Assembly: GCF_015291705.1 (NCBI RefSeq)
Contig: NZ_CP030050.1
Location: 62,001-126,000, forward strand
DNA: 64,000 nt
Reading direction: 5' to 3'
Origin: Bradyrhizobium arachidis
GTDB lineage: Bacteria > Pseudomonadota > Alphaproteobacteria > Rhizobiales > Xanthobacteraceae
Below the pieces are notes generated by a model that saw nothing but the letters and a program-made list of their open reading frames with translations, was not told the DNA's origin and ran no database searches. The position numbers were made by a program, and so were the translations under genes. This document shows, piece by piece, positions 21,721-31,843 of this stretch. Numbering within the stretch: position 1 is the first letter of the stretch; each line of letters begins with the position of its first letter.

Positions 21721-22620
21721 CTACTTCTGGCACTTCGGACACCAGAAGGTCGACCGGCCATTCTGGGTGAAACGCTTGACCGTGCCGCCGCAGCCGGGCG
21801 TCGTGCATTTCTCGCCCTCGCGGTCATAGACCTTGAAGGAGTGCTGGAAGTAACCGAGTTCGCCCGAGGTCTGGCGGTGATCGCGCAGCGACGATCCGCC
21901 GGCCTTGATGGCGTCGTTCAGCACGGTGTGAATCGCGCTGACGAGCCGCTTCGCGTGATCGGTCGGCTCGCCGCCGCCAGCGCCCTTGCGGCCCTTGGTC
22001 GCGAGCGTCGCGGCGATCCGGCGCGGCGACAGATGCGAGCGGTGCAGCGCTTCACAGACATAGATGTTGCCGAGACCCGCGACCACGCGCTGGTCGAGCA
22101 GCGCCGCTTTGAGGCTCGTGGTCTTGCCTTCGCACGACCGAGCCAGCATCGCGGCGTCGAATTCGTTGCCGAGCGGCTCGGGGCCGAGCCCGCGCAGCAG
22201 CGGCTCATCGTCGAGCGCGTTGCGCGCGATCACTTTCATGTAACCGAAGCGGCGCGGATCGTTGAAGACGATGTCGGCGCCGGAGGACATCCGAAACAGC
22301 ACATGGTCGTGCGTGGAGTCCTTACCCCTCGGATAGTGAAACTCGCCGGGGGCCGCCTCGTTGTCCGGCTTGACGACGCGAAACGAGCCCGACATGCCCA
22401 GATGCATCAGCAGCACGTCGCCGGAGGCGAGATCGGCCATGAGATATTTTGCGCGGCGGCCGAGGCCCGTGACGACCTGCCCCTTGAGCCGGGCCACGAA
22501 GTCCGGCTGGAACGGAAAGCGCAGATCAGGCCGGCGGGCCTCCGCCTTGAGGATTTTTGCGCCTTCCATGACGGGCTGAAGGCCGCGGCGGACGGTCTCG
22601 ACTTCGGGCAATTCAGGCAT
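21721..22620 (-). CDS. mutM: Formamidopyrimidine-DNA glycosylase Fpg/MutM
   Basis: Excises oxidised purines, such as 8-oxoguanine, and cuts the abasic strand. The mature N-terminus [13 protein letters not shown] supplies catalytic Pro and Glu. The helix-two-turn-helix part carries [12 protein letters not shown], and the C-terminal zinc finger is [13 protein letters not shown] ... CPKCQK. At 299 residues it is somewhat longer than E. coli Fpg because of a [13 protein letters not shown] insert. It diverges from ubiE. Confidence 0.96.
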   Translation of the reverse strand: MPELPEVETVRRGLQPVMEGAKILKAEARRPDLRFPFQPDFVARLKGQVVTGLGRRAKYLMADLASGDVLLMHLGMSGSFRVVKPDNEAAPGEFHYPRGKDSTHDHVLFRMSSGADIVFNDPRRFGYMKVIARNALDDEPLLRGLGPEPLGNEFDAAMLARSCEGKTTSLKAALLDQRVVAGLGNIYVCEALHRSHLSPRRIAATLATKGRKGAGGGEPTDHAKRLVSAIHTVLNDAIKAGGSSLRDHRQTSGELGYFQHSFKVYDREGEKCTTPGCGGTVKRFTQNGRSTFWCPKCQK

Positions 22621-22701
22621 GGTCAGGCATTCACCTTATGAGGGCGGTGTGATAGCGCCATTGCGGCGGGCAGGCTATGGTCCGCCTCGTGGAGTAGAGT
22701 A

Positions 22702-23463
22702 ATGGATCGGCCGGGCGAAACCACGCATTTTGGCTTCAGGGACGTTCCCCTGGGGGACAAGCAGACGCTGGTGAACGATGTGTTTCACAGCGTGGCGTCG
22801 CGCTATGATTTGATGAACGATTTGATGTCCGGTGGCCTGCACCGGGTCTGGAAGGACATCATGATCAACACCCTCAACCCACCCAAGGGCGACCGGCCGT
22901 TCGCGTTGCTCGACGTGGCCGGCGGCACCGGTGACATCTCGTTCCGCGCCGCCAAGGCGGCGGGCCCGGGCTTCCATGCCACCGTCTGCGACATCAATTC
23001 CGGGATGCTCGACGTCGGCCGTGAGCGCGCCGCCAAGCAACATCTCGATACCCAGGTCGATTTCGTCGAGGGCAATGCCGAGGCGCTCGCCTTCGCCGAC
23101 CGCAGCTTCGATGCATATACGATCGCTTTCGGCATTCGCAACGTGCCGCGGATCGACCTTGCGCTGCGCGAGGCCTATCGCGTGCTCAGGCCCGGCAGCC
23201 GTTTCCTGTGCCTGGAATTCTCCACCGTCGAGGTGCCCGGGCTCGACCGGATCTACGACCTGTTCTCGTTCAAGGTGATCCCGCCGCTCGGCCGCATGGT
23301 CACCGGCGATGCCGAGTCCTATCAATATCTGGTCGAATCGATCCGCAAGTTTCCCAAGCCCAACGCCTTCGCCGACATGATCCGCGACGCCGGCTTCGCC
23401 CGCGTCAGCTGGCAGACATTGTCCGGCGGCATCGTCGCTCTGCATTCGGGCTGGCGTTTGTGA
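22702..23463 (+). CDS. ubiE: Demethylmenaquinone/2-methoxy-6-polyprenyl-1,4-benzoquinol methyltransferase UbiE
   Basis: S-adenosylmethionine-dependent C-methyltransferase of ubiquinone synthesis. The SAM motif is [16 protein letters not shown], followed by the family signature [21 protein letters not shown] and by [12 protein letters not shown]. The 253-residue length is normal. Its stop overlaps the GTG start of ubiB by four bases, which indicates translational coupling. Confidence 0.96.
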   Translation: MDRPGETTHFGFRDVPLGDKQTLVNDVFHSVASRYDLMNDLMSGGLHRVWKDIMINTLNPPKGDRPFALLDVAGGTGDISFRAAKAAGPGFHATVCDINSGMLDVGRERAAKQHLDTQVDFVEGNAEALAFADRSFDAYTIAFGIRNVPRIDLALREAYRVLRPGSRFLCLEFSTVEVPGLDRIYDLFSFKVIPPLGRMVTGDAESYQYLVESIRKFPKPNAFADMIRDAGFARVSWQTLSGGIVALHSGWRL

Positions 23464-25034
23464 TCTCTGCCTTTACCCACATTGCGCGCCTGATCCGCGC
23501 CGCGTTCGTATTTGCGCGCGAGGGCGTGTTCGGCTCGGTCGATCCCAGCCTGGTGCCGCCGCCCGGCCAGCTTGCGCTGAAGCTTGCGCGCATCGTCGAG
23601 CGGCGCGGCGTCAAGCAGGGCCCGCGGATCTCGCGCGCACTGACGCGGATGGGCCCGGCCTATCTCAAGCTCGGCCAGTTCCTGGCGACCCGCCCCGACG
23701 TGGTCGGCTTCAACATGGCGCGCGACCTGGAAAGCCTCCAGGACCGCCTGCCGCCGTTTCCGCAGGCGGAGGCGGAAGCTGCCATCGCGACGTCGCTGGA
23801 GCGGCCGCTCAAGGACGTGTTTGCCAGCTTCGGCCCGGCGGTCGCAGCCGCCTCGATCGCGCAAGTGCATCGCGGCGAGGTGCTGCGCGATGGCATTTGC
23901 AAGCCTGTCGCGGTCAAGGTGCTCAGGCCGCACGTGGCCGCGCGCTTCCGCCGCGACCTCTCCGACTTCTTCTTCGTCGCGCACAAGGCCGAGACCTATT
24001 CGGCCGAGGCGCGGCGCCTGCGTCTGATCGAGGTCATCAACACCATGTCGCGCTCGGTCGCGATGGAGATGGACCTGCGGCTCGAGGCTGCCGCGTTGTC
24101 CGAGATGGCGGAGAACACGCAGGACGATCCCGATTTCCGCGTGCCGACCGTCGACTGGGACCGCACCACGCACAACGTGCTGACCATGGAGTGGATCGAC
24201 GGCATCGCGCTGAACGATCACAAGCGCCTGGAAGAGGCGCAGGTCGACCTGCCCGATCTCGGCCGCAAGGTGATCCAGAGCTTCCTGCGCCACGCGCTGC
24301 GCGACGGCTTCTTCCATGCCGACATGCATCCGGGCAATCTGTTCCTGGATGAGGCCGGCCGCCTGGTCGCGGTCGATTTCGGCATCATGGGCCGGCTCGG
24401 GATGAAGGAGCGGCGCTTCCTCGCCGAGATCCTGCTCGGTTTCATCACCCGCGATTATCGCCGCGTCGCCGAGGTGCATTTCGAGGCGGGCTACGTGCCC
24501 GCGCATCACTCGGTCGAGAATTTCGCGCAGGCGATCCGCGCCATCGGCGAGCCCATCCACAACCGCACCGCCGAGGAGATCTCGATGGCGCGGCTCTTGA
24601 CGCTGCTGCTCGAGGTCACCGGCCTGTTCGACATGACGACGCGGCCCGAATTGATCCTGCTGCAGAAAACCATGGTGGTGGTCGAGGGCGTGGCGCGCGC
24701 CTTTGATCCCAAGCTCGACATCTGGAAGATCGCCGACCCCGTGGTGCGGGAATGGATCGAGCGTAACCTCGGTCCGATCGGCCGGGTGCAGGGCGCGCTC
24801 GCCGGCGGCGGCGACCTCGCCCGCGTGCTGATGCGCCTGCCCGACATCGCCCAGCGCTCGGTCGCGGTGCTCGAGCAGCTCGAGACCATGACGCGGGAGG
24901 GCATCCGGCTGTCGCCGGAGAGCATCGCCGCCATGGGCCGCAGCGAGGGCCGCAAGAACCGTTGGCGCACCGTGGCGCTCTGGATCATCGCCGCGACCTT
25001 CATCGGGATCCTGATCGCCGTCCGGAATCTGTGA
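23460..25034 (+). CDS. ubiB: UbiB, ubiquinone biosynthesis atypical kinase/ATPase
   Basis: A membrane-associated protein kinase-like ATPase needed for ubiquinone synthesis. The 524-residue frame starts with GTG 23460, inside the ubiE stop (GTGA). The ADCK/UbiB landmarks are [21 protein letters not shown] (KxGQ motif), [16 protein letters not shown] with the invariant Lys of VAVKVLRP, and [21 protein letters not shown] (catalytic and metal sites). The hydrophobic C-terminus ([18 protein letters not shown]) is a transmembrane helix. Confidence 0.95.
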   Translation: MISAFTHIARLIRAAFVFAREGVFGSVDPSLVPPPGQLALKLARIVERRGVKQGPRISRALTRMGPAYLKLGQFLATRPDVVGFNMARDLESLQDRLPPFPQAEAEAAIATSLERPLKDVFASFGPAVAAASIAQVHRGEVLRDGICKPVAVKVLRPHVAARFRRDLSDFFFVAHKAETYSAEARRLRLIEVINTMSRSVAMEMDLRLEAAALSEMAENTQDDPDFRVPTVDWDRTTHNVLTMEWIDGIALNDHKRLEEAQVDLPDLGRKVIQSFLRHALRDGFFHADMHPGNLFLDEAGRLVAVDFGIMGRLGMKERRFLAEILLGFITRDYRRVAEVHFEAGYVPAHHSVENFAQAIRAIGEPIHNRTAEEISMARLLTLLLEVTGLFDMTTRPELILLQKTMVVVEGVARAFDPKLDIWKIADPVVREWIERNLGPIGRVQGALAGGGDLARVLMRLPDIAQRSVAVLEQLETMTREGIRLSPESIAAMGRSEGRKNRWRTVALWIIAATFIGILIAVRNL

Positions 25035-25072
25035 TTGCACTGCAATCACGTGGATGATAGCATCGCTATCAT
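25031..25072. promoter_or_regulatory. Tandem palindromes, candidate operator for the RHH domain of CoaBC
   Basis: Two perfect palindromes fill the 57-bp gap before coaBC. The first is GTGATTGCA-C-TGCAATCAC (25031-25049), overlapping the ubiB stop. The second is ATGATAGC-ATC-GCTATCAT (25054-25072). Their centres are 23 bp apart, about two helical turns. TTGCAC (25036-25041) and TAGCAT (25058-25063), 16 bp apart, could be a promoter covered by both. The second includes TGATAGCA, which I recall as the FitA half-site. Confidence 0.65.
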
Positions 25073-25091
25073 TCCGTGCTGGAGGGGCGTC

Positions 25092-26543
25092 ATGGCAAGC
25101 CTGACCATCCGCAAGCTCGATGAGGGCGTCAAAACCTATTTGCGGCTGCGCTCGGCCAAGAACCGCAGATCGGTCGAGGAAGAGGTCCGCATCATCCTGG
25201 GCGAGCTGATCCAGGGCCACGAGGAGCCGCTGACGCCGATGGCCGCTCCCCCGGATCATGCGCCGGCTCCTGTCTCCCAGCGCACCGGCGCCGTTCCAGA
25301 GGCCAGCGTCACCCTGATCATCGGCGGCGGCATCGCGGCCTATAAATCGCTCGACCTGATCCGCAGGCTGAAGGAACGCCGCGTCGAGGTCCGCTGCGTG
25401 CTGACCAAGGCCGCGCAGCAATTCGTCACGCCGCTGGCGGTGAGCGCGCTCTCGCATGAGCGCGTCTATACCGACCTGTTCGATCCCCAGAGCGAGTTCG
25501 ACGCCGGCCACATTCGTCTGGCGCGCGACTGCGATCTGATCGTGGTGGCGCCCGCGACGGCGGACCTCATCGCGAAGATGGCGAACGGCCATGCCGACGA
25601 TCTCGCCAGCGCCATCCTGCTCGCGACCAACCGCAAGATTCTGCTGGCGCCGGCGATGAACCCGCTGATGTGGAACAACGCGGCGACGCGGCGCAACGTC
25701 GCGCAGGTGCAGCGCGACGGCGTGGTGCTGATCGGACCCAATTCCGGTGAGATGGCGGAAGCGGGCGAAGCCGGTGTCGGCCGCATGTCGGAAGCCATCG
25801 AGATCGCCACCGCCGCCGAGCGGCTGCTGCGGCCGCCGGTGCCGCGCCCGCTCGCCGGCAAGCGCGTGCTGATCACCGCGGGTCCGACGCATGAGCCGAT
25901 CGATCCGGTGCGCTACATCGCCAACCGCTCCTCCGGCAAGCAGGGTTTTGCCATTGCCGCCGCAGCGCAGGCCGCGGGCGCCGAGGTGATCCTGGTCAGC
26001 GGCCCCGTCGATCTCGACGATCCCGCCGGTGTCACCGTCAAGCATGTCGAATCCGCCCGGCAGATGCTGGAGCAGGTGCAGGCCGCACTGCCCGCCGACA
26101 TCGCGATCTTCGCGGCCGCCGTGGCTGACTGGCGCGTCGCCAATGAGGGCGAGCAGAAGCTGAAGAAGACCTCGGCCGGCATGCCGCCACTTCAGCTGGT
26201 CGAGAATCCCGACATCCTCGCCACGATCTCGAAACTGACCGACAAGCGCCCGCCGCTGGTGATCGGCTTTGCTGCCGAGACCGAGCATCTGATCGACAAC
26301 GCCAAGTCGAAGCTCGCCCGCAAGGGCTGCGACTGGATCGTCGCCAACGACGTCTCGCCCGCAACCGGCGTGATGGGCGGCGACCGCAATACGGTCCACC
26401 TCATCAGCCGCAAGAATGGTGAGAAGGACGGCGAGATTGCTGTTGATTCCTGGCCGGTGATGACCAAGGAACAGGTCGCCATCGAACTGGTCGCGCATGT
26501 CGCAAAGAGCGTGACCGGCAAATCCCTGGAGTCCGCATCTTGA
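25092..26543 (+). CDS. coaBC: RHH (FitA-like) domain fused to CoaBC coenzyme A biosynthesis protein
   Basis: CoaB joins phosphopantothenate to cysteine and CoaC decarboxylates the product. The 483-residue protein begins with an extra ribbon-helix-helix domain (residues 1-42, [20 protein letters not shown] ... [15 protein letters not shown]) of the FitA/StbC antitoxin type. A proline-rich linker leads to the CoaC flavoprotein (from about residue 73, [18 protein letters not shown], with APAMNPLMW) and then CoaB (from about residue 255, [27 protein letters not shown]). The usual enzyme lacks the first domain. GGAGG precedes the ATG, and the stop overlaps dut by TTGA. Confidence 0.93.
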   Translation: MASLTIRKLDEGVKTYLRLRSAKNRRSVEEEVRIILGELIQGHEEPLTPMAAPPDHAPAPVSQRTGAVPEASVTLIIGGGIAAYKSLDLIRRLKERRVEVRCVLTKAAQQFVTPLAVSALSHERVYTDLFDPQSEFDAGHIRLARDCDLIVVAPATADLIAKMANGHADDLASAILLATNRKILLAPAMNPLMWNNAATRRNVAQVQRDGVVLIGPNSGEMAEAGEAGVGRMSEAIEIATAAERLLRPPVPRPLAGKRVLITAGPTHEPIDPVRYIANRSSGKQGFAIAAAAQAAGAEVILVSGPVDLDDPAGVTVKHVESARQMLEQVQAALPADIAIFAAAVADWRVANEGEQKLKKTSAGMPPLQLVENPDILATISKLTDKRPPLVIGFAAETEHLIDNAKSKLARKGCDWIVANDVSPATGVMGGDRNTVHLISRKNGEKDGEIAVDSWPVMTKEQVAIELVAHVAKSVTGKSLESAS

Positions 26544-26998
26544 GCACGAAAGTCACGGTCGAACTGCAACGCCTCGCCCATGCCGAGGGCCTGCCGCTGC
26601 CGGCCTATCAGACCGCGGAGGCCGCCGGGCTCGATTTGATGGCTGCAGTTCCAGAGAGCGAGCCGCTGACGCTCGCGCCCGGCCAATATGCGCTGGTGCC
26701 GACGGGCCTTGCGATCGCATTGCCGCCCGGCTTTGAAGCCCAGGTGCGGCCGCGCTCGGGCCTTGCCGCCAAGCACGGCGTCACGGTGCTGAACTCGCCG
26801 GGCACGATCGATGCGGACTATCGCGGCGAGATCAAGGTGATCCTGATCAATCACGGCACCGCGCCGTTCGTGATCAAGCGCGGCGAGCGCATCGCGCAGA
26901 TGGTGATCGCACCCGTGGTGCAGGCCGCGCTGGTTCCGGTGGCGACATTGTCGGCGACCGATCGCGGCGCCGGCGGTTTTGGTTCGACTGGGCGCTGA
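26540..26998 (+). CDS. dut: Deoxyuridine 5'-triphosphate nucleotidohydrolase
   Basis: Hydrolyses dUTP to dUMP, keeps uracil out of DNA and feeds thymidylate synthesis. The five trimeric dUTPase motifs are visible: [31 protein letters not shown] and the C-terminal arm [10 protein letters not shown]. The 152-residue length is typical. The start is TTG at 26540 within the coaBC stop; no ATG fits better. coaBC-dut linkage is common in bacteria. Confidence 0.96.
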   Translation: MSTKVTVELQRLAHAEGLPLPAYQTAEAAGLDLMAAVPESEPLTLAPGQYALVPTGLAIALPPGFEAQVRPRSGLAAKHGVTVLNSPGTIDADYRGEIKVILINHGTAPFVIKRGERIAQMVIAPVVQAALVPVATLSATDRGAGGFGSTGR

Positions 26999-27020
26999 CG
27001 CAGCCCGCGAGCTGGCTTCA

Positions 27021-27042
27021 CCTCCCCCGCAAGCGGGGAAGG
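27021..27042. repeat. CTCTCCCGC-type hairpin, diverged copy
   Basis: CCTCCCCCGC-AA-GCGGGGAAGG, an imperfect member of the hairpin family at 2125-2145 and 18187-18208, just after dut. The rest of the 278-bp dut-divL gap shows no gene. Confidence 0.55.
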
Positions 27043-27276
27043 CGGCGCAGCTTCATCGGGGCAGGCAATCCGCGTGACGCGCTAACCCACGGCAATCCCA
27101 AACGAATCACCCGCAGGATGACGCGAGCCTGGAACCTCGCGCCCCGCATTTTTTTGGGGCCGCCTTTGCGTTCACGATCTGGACTCTTACCGCTGGAGTC
27201 GCGGTGGGGGTATTGTCGTTTGATTCGCGTGCGGCGGGGGTCGCTGCGCGCAAATCCGTGCGGTCTTGGGGCAACT

Positions 27277-29781
27277 ATGTCAGGCGTGATCGTGTCGATG
27301 CGTCGGACGCTGCTGTCGTGCACATCGTTGGCGCGCAACAGCTTGTTGGGAGGCGCTCTCGCAGCGCTGCTGCCGGCTGCGCCGGCCGAGGCCGCCGACC
27401 TCATCGACACCCTCTCCACATTGCTGGATTTCAACCGGCAGGAACTCGCAGTGCTCGCCACTGCGCTGGCTCTGCTCGGCTTCTCGGTGATGGCCGCGAT
27501 CTTGTTGATGCGCACGCGCGTGCGCACGGCGGACAACGAGGCGCGGCTGCTCGCGCGGATCGGCGAACTCCAGCTCCAGGCCGACCGCTATGGCGCGCTG
27601 CTGTTCGCCGAACCGCAGATCATGATCTCGTGGCCGGCCGGCGACAACCGCGCCCAGATTACCGGCGACATCTCGATGGTGATGCCGCGCGATTCCTCGC
27701 CGCAGCGCGTGCTGGCGTTCGGAACCTGGCTGCCGCCGGAACCCGCGCTGCAGATGGACCACGCGGTCGATGCGCTGCGCGAGCGCGGCGACGGGTTCCA
27801 GCTGACGCTGACCACCGCGCATGGCCACACCCTCGAGGCCATCGGCCGCGCCATCGGCGGCCAGGCCATTGTCAGGATTCGCGAACTGTCCGGACTGCGG
27901 CGCGATCTGGCCGAGACCCATCTGCGCTACAAGGCGCTCTCGGACGAGACCGAGATGCTGCGCGGCTTCGCCGCCGCCGCGCCCTGGCCGATCTGGGCCA
28001 AGGCCGCGAACGGTGCGTTGACCTACGCCAACCCGGCCTATGTCCGTGCGACCGAGGCCGCCAGCATCGCCGATGCCCATGAGCGCAAGCTCGAGCTGCT
28101 CGACAGCGCCGACCGCACCGCGATGGAGCGGGGACTGAAGGACGCCGCCAGCTTCACCTCGCGGCTGCCGATCGTCGTCAGTGGCGAGCGGCGCATGTAC
28201 GACGTGCGCGCGGTCAATGTCGGCAGCAACAGTGTCGGGGTCGCGATCGACGCCAGCGAAGCGGATGCGCTGAGCTCGGCGCTGGTGCGGATGGCCGAGG
28301 CGCATCGCCGCACACTCGACCAGCTCTCCTCTGGCGTTGCCGTGTTCGACGGCCATCGGCGCCTTGCCTTCTACAACGATTCCTATCGACGGCTATGGGA
28401 CCTCGACCGCACCTTCCTCGACGCCAACCCCGACGATTCCAGCGTGCTCGACCAGCTCCGCGCTGCGCGCAAATTGCAGGAGCAGCCGGATTTCCGCGCC
28501 TGGAAGGCCAAGCTGCACGAGGCCTATCGCGCGGTCGAGGCGACCCATGACACCTGGTATTTGCCGAACGGCCGCGCGCTCTCCGTCGTCACGACGCCGA
28601 ATCCGGAAGGCGGCGTCACCTATCTGTTCGACGACGTCACCGAAAGCCTCGACCTCGCCCGCCGCTTCGACGGCCTGATCCGGGTCCAGCGTGAGACACT
28701 CGACAGTCTCGCCGAGGGCGTCGCGGTGTTCGGCAGCAACGGCAAGGCCCAGCTGTTCAACCCGGCCTTTGTCCGGATGTGGAAGCTCTCCAGCGACGCG
28801 ATGCGCGACGAGCCCCACATCCAGACCGTCGAAGGCTGGTGCCATCAGCTGTTCGACGACGCCGTGGTCTGGCGGCAGATCCGCGAGGCCATTACCTCGA
28901 TCGAGAACCGCGGCGATGTGCCGCTGAAGCTGGAGCGCAAGGACGGCAGCGTGCTCGACGGCATGATCCGCCCGCTGCATGACGGCGCCACCATGCTGAC
29001 GTTCCAGGACATCACCGACACCGAGAATGTCGAGCGTGCGCTGCGCGAGCGCAACGAGGCGCTGGAGGCCGCCGACCAGATGAAGGTGGATTTCGTCCAC
29101 CACGTCTCCTACGAGCTGCGCTCGCCGCTCACCACCATCATCGGCTTCGCGCATTTCCTCAGCGATCCCTCGACCGGGCCGCTGACGCCGAAACAGGCCG
29201 AATATCTCGACTACGTCACCAAATCGACCAACGCGCTGCTGGCGCTCACCAACAACATCCTCGATCTCGCCACCATCGATGCCGGCGCGATGAAGCTGGA
29301 ACTCGGGCCGGTCGACGTCAGCAAGACCATCGAGCTCGCCGCGGAAGGTATCCAGGACCGGCTCGCCACCGACCGCATCCGCCTCAAGGTCGAGATCGCG
29401 CCCGATATCGGCAGCTTCGTCGGCGACGAGAAGCGCGTGGTGCAGGTGCTCTATAACCTCCTCGCCAACGCCGTCGGGTTTTCTCCACAAGATTCCACCG
29501 TCGGCATCAGTGCGCGGCGCACCGAGCGCAGCGTGGTCTTCACCGTGACAGATTCCGGGCCCGGAATACCCGCCGACATGAAGGACAAGGTGTTCAACTG
29601 GTTCGAAAGCCGCTCGCAGGGCTCGCGTCACCGCGGCGCCGGACTCGGCCTGTCGCTGGTGCGCTCCTTCGTCGAGCTGCATGGCGGCAAGGTGCGGGTG
29701 GATTCGATCGTCGGCCGGGGCACGGTCGTGATCTGCGATTTCCCGACCGACCAGGCGGCGCATCGCGACGCCGCCGAATGA
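27277..29781 (+). CDS. divL: DivL-type PAS sensor kinase with Tyr in the H-box
   Basis: A membrane sensor of the DivL group that, in Caulobacter, works with DivK and CckA to control CtrA and cell-cycle asymmetry. The 834-residue protein has an N-terminal export/TM segment, a second TM (ELAVLATALALLGFSVMAAI), PAS-like units near residues 230, 345 and 475, a dimerisation region, and a HATPase domain (NLLANAVGFSP, DSGPGIP, GAGLGLSLVRS). The H-box reads VSYELRSPLTT, with Tyr612 where kinases have His. This is the hallmark of DivL. It overlaps the tsaE fusion gene by ATGA. Confidence 0.85.
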   Translation: MSGVIVSMRRTLLSCTSLARNSLLGGALAALLPAAPAEAADLIDTLSTLLDFNRQELAVLATALALLGFSVMAAILLMRTRVRTADNEARLLARIGELQLQADRYGALLFAEPQIMISWPAGDNRAQITGDISMVMPRDSSPQRVLAFGTWLPPEPALQMDHAVDALRERGDGFQLTLTTAHGHTLEAIGRAIGGQAIVRIRELSGLRRDLAETHLRYKALSDETEMLRGFAAAAPWPIWAKAANGALTYANPAYVRATEAASIADAHERKLELLDSADRTAMERGLKDAASFTSRLPIVVSGERRMYDVRAVNVGSNSVGVAIDASEADALSSALVRMAEAHRRTLDQLSSGVAVFDGHRRLAFYNDSYRRLWDLDRTFLDANPDDSSVLDQLRAARKLQEQPDFRAWKAKLHEAYRAVEATHDTWYLPNGRALSVVTTPNPEGGVTYLFDDVTESLDLARRFDGLIRVQRETLDSLAEGVAVFGSNGKAQLFNPAFVRMWKLSSDAMRDEPHIQTVEGWCHQLFDDAVVWRQIREAITSIENRGDVPLKLERKDGSVLDGMIRPLHDGATMLTFQDITDTENVERALRERNEALEAADQMKVDFVHHVSYELRSPLTTIIGFAHFLSDPSTGPLTPKQAEYLDYVTKSTNALLALTNNILDLATIDAGAMKLELGPVDVSKTIELAAEGIQDRLATDRIRLKVEIAPDIGSFVGDEKRVVQVLYNLLANAVGFSPQDSTVGISARRTERSVVFTVTDSGPGIPADMKDKVFNWFESRSQGSRHRGAGLGLSLVRSFVELHGGKVRVDSIVGRGTVVICDFPTDQAAHRDAAE

Positions 29782-31310
29782 TCGCGCCAACCACATTCTC
29801 CGTCGCGCTTCACAACGAGACGGCCACCGCGCAACTGATGGCCGATCTCGCGCTGCTGGTCGGCCCGGGCGACGTCATCACGCTCACCGGTGACCTCGGT
29901 GCCGGCAAGACCGCAGCCGCCCGCAGCCTGATCCGTTATCTCGCCGGCGACGACGAGCTGGAAGTGCCGAGCCCGACCTTCACGCTGGTGCAGGGCTACG
30001 AGCTGCCGCCCTTCCCGGTGATGCATGCCGATCTCTACCGCGTCGAGGACGAGAGCGAGCTCGAGGAGATCGGCCTGTCGCCGCTCCCCGATGCGACGCT
30101 GGTGCTGATCGAATGGCCGGAGCGTGCGCCATCGGCGATGCCGGAAGACCGCATCGACATCGCGCTGACGCATCGGCCGGCGCTCGGCCCGAATGCGCGC
30201 GCGGCCGACATCACCGGCTATGGCAAGGCTGCCGCCACTGTTGCGCGGCTGCAGACGCTGCGGGAATTCCTCGATGCGTCAGGTTACATCGACGCAGGCC
30301 GCAAGCGCATGGCGGGTGACGCCTCCACCCGCTCCTATGCGCGGCTGCTGCGCGATGACGAGATCGTCATCCTCATGAATTCTCCGCAGCGGCCTGATGG
30401 CGCGGCACTCTACAACGGAAAGTCCTACAGCGCCGCGGTGCATCTCGCCGAGAACGTCAGGCCGTTCGTCGCGATCGACGAAGCCCTGCGCGCGCAAGGA
30501 ATTTCGGCGCCGGCGATCCATCATGCCGATCTCGACCACGGCTTCCTGATCACCGAGGATTTCGGCAGCGAAGGCGTGATCGAAGGCGATCCGCCGCGAC
30601 CGATCGCCGAACGCTACGAGGCCGCGACCGACGCGCTCGCCATGCTGCACGGCAAGACGCTGCCGGAGACATTGCCGCTGGCGGATCAGACCTATGCCAT
30701 TCCCGTCTTCGACGCCGAGGCGCTGCTGATCGAGATCGGCTTGATGCCGGAATGGTATCTGCCCGACCGCAACGCGCCGCTGAGCGCGGAGACGCGCGAC
30801 GAATTTTTCGCGATGTGGCGCGAGCTTTTGAAGAAGCCGATGGCTGCGCCGAGAACCTGGATCATCCGCGACTATCATTCGCCCAATCTGATTTGGCTCG
30901 CGGACCGCGCCGGCATCGCGCGTGTCGGCGTGATCGATTTCCAGGATACCGTGCTCGGACCGCAATCCTATGACGTGGTCTCGCTGCTGCAGGATGCCCG
31001 CATCGACGTGCCCGAGAATATCGAGCTCACGCTGCTGTCGCGCTACATCAAGGCGCGCCGCGCCGAGGATGCAGGCTTCGACGCGGCAGGCTTTGCCGAG
31101 CTCTACGCCATCATGTCGGCGCAGCGGAACACGCGCCTGCTCGGCACCTTCGCCCGGCTCAACCGCCGCGACGGTAAGCCGCATTATCTGCGCCATCAGC
31201 CGCGGATCTGGACCTATCTCCAGCGCTCCCTCGCGCATCCGGCGCTCAGCTCCTTGCGCGACTGGTATCTCGCCAACGTGCCGCCGCCGGTAGCCCAGAC
31301 TGGAACCTGA
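29778..31310 (+). CDS. TsaE/AmgK fusion: t6A ATPase subunit plus aminoglycoside-type sugar kinase
   Basis: Residues 1-150 are TsaE, the ATPase of the tRNA t6A37 complex, with Walker A GDLGAGKT (38-45), SPTFTLVQGY and HADLYRVED. Residues from about 175 form an aminoglycoside phosphotransferase-fold kinase like AmgK, which phosphorylates free MurNAc/GlcNAc at the anomeric position. Its catalytic Asp365 is in IIRDYHSPNLIW and its metal-binding Asp387 in GVIDFQDTVLGP. murU, the next pathway enzyme, lies two genes on. The fusion is known in alphaproteobacteria; the sugar kinase role is inferred from context. Confidence 0.9.
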   Translation: MIAPTTFSVALHNETATAQLMADLALLVGPGDVITLTGDLGAGKTAAARSLIRYLAGDDELEVPSPTFTLVQGYELPPFPVMHADLYRVEDESELEEIGLSPLPDATLVLIEWPERAPSAMPEDRIDIALTHRPALGPNARAADITGYGKAAATVARLQTLREFLDASGYIDAGRKRMAGDASTRSYARLLRDDEIVILMNSPQRPDGAALYNGKSYSAAVHLAENVRPFVAIDEALRAQGISAPAIHHADLDHGFLITEDFGSEGVIEGDPPRPIAERYEAATDALAMLHGKTLPETLPLADQTYAIPVFDAEALLIEIGLMPEWYLPDRNAPLSAETRDEFFAMWRELLKKPMAAPRTWIIRDYHSPNLIWLADRAGIARVGVIDFQDTVLGPQSYDVVSLLQDARIDVPENIELTLLSRYIKARRAEDAGFDAAGFAELYAIMSAQRNTRLLGTFARLNRRDGKPHYLRHQPRIWTYLQRSLAHPALSSLRDWYLANVPPPVAQTGT

Positions 31311-31387
31311 TTTACCGCCTGTTAGCCATCGCATCGGTATCATCGCCCGCAGTCAGCCGGAGAATTACGGGGCTGGAGCAAGGGCAG

Positions 31388-31705
31388 ATGGCGGTGAAGA
31401 CGGACCAGCGCGGCAACAGCCGGGTTGTTTTCGAACGCGGGATTCCGGCCCAGATGATGGGGATCGACGGGACCTGGCGACGCGACTGCACCATGGAGGA
31501 CGTCTCCGAGAGCGGCGCCAAGCTGACCATCGACGGCTCGGTCGAAGGACTCCACCTGAAAGAATTTTTCCTGCTGCTGTCGTCAACCGGACTCGCGTAC
31601 CGGCGCTGCGAGCTGGCCTGGGTCAATGGCGACCAGATCGGCGTCAATTTCCTGAAGCTTGGCGACAAGAAGAAAAAGGCGCGTTCCACATCTGTTGGGG
31701 CGTGA
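31388..31705 (+). CDS. PilZ domain protein
   Basis: A 105-residue stand-alone PilZ domain. The c-di-GMP-binding signature is complete: R8xxxR12 in QRGNSRVV and DxSxxG in MEDVSESGAKL (Asp38, Ser40, Gly43). It therefore probably binds c-di-GMP and passes the signal to an unknown partner. It lies between the tsaE/amgK fusion and murU, so it may link c-di-GMP level to cell-wall recycling, but the sequence alone does not show this. Confidence 0.87.
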   Translation: MAVKTDQRGNSRVVFERGIPAQMMGIDGTWRRDCTMEDVSESGAKLTIDGSVEGLHLKEFFLLLSSTGLAYRRCELAWVNGDQIGVNFLKLGDKKKKARSTSVGA

Positions 31706-31843
31706 AGGCAACACTCGTCGTACAACCGTCACGGCGGCTGGTTAAGGCGGATGAGATGCGGTGCGGCCGGTTGCGGTCCGTGCTAGGATTGCTGCGAACG
31801 CGAAATCGACAGGTCAGAGAAAGAAGATCCGAGAAAGCAATTG

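Noticed and set aside
25092..25220. A separate small antitoxin gene upstream of coaBC
   Set aside because: The RHH segment is in the same frame as CoaBC with no stop between them, so it is a fused domain.
23322..26498. A 1058-codon open frame on the minus strand opposite ubiB and coaBC
   Set aside because: It is a frame shadow of GC-rich genes; the plus strand encodes clear UbiB and CoaBC, and the minus product has low-complexity His/Arg/Asp composition with no motif.
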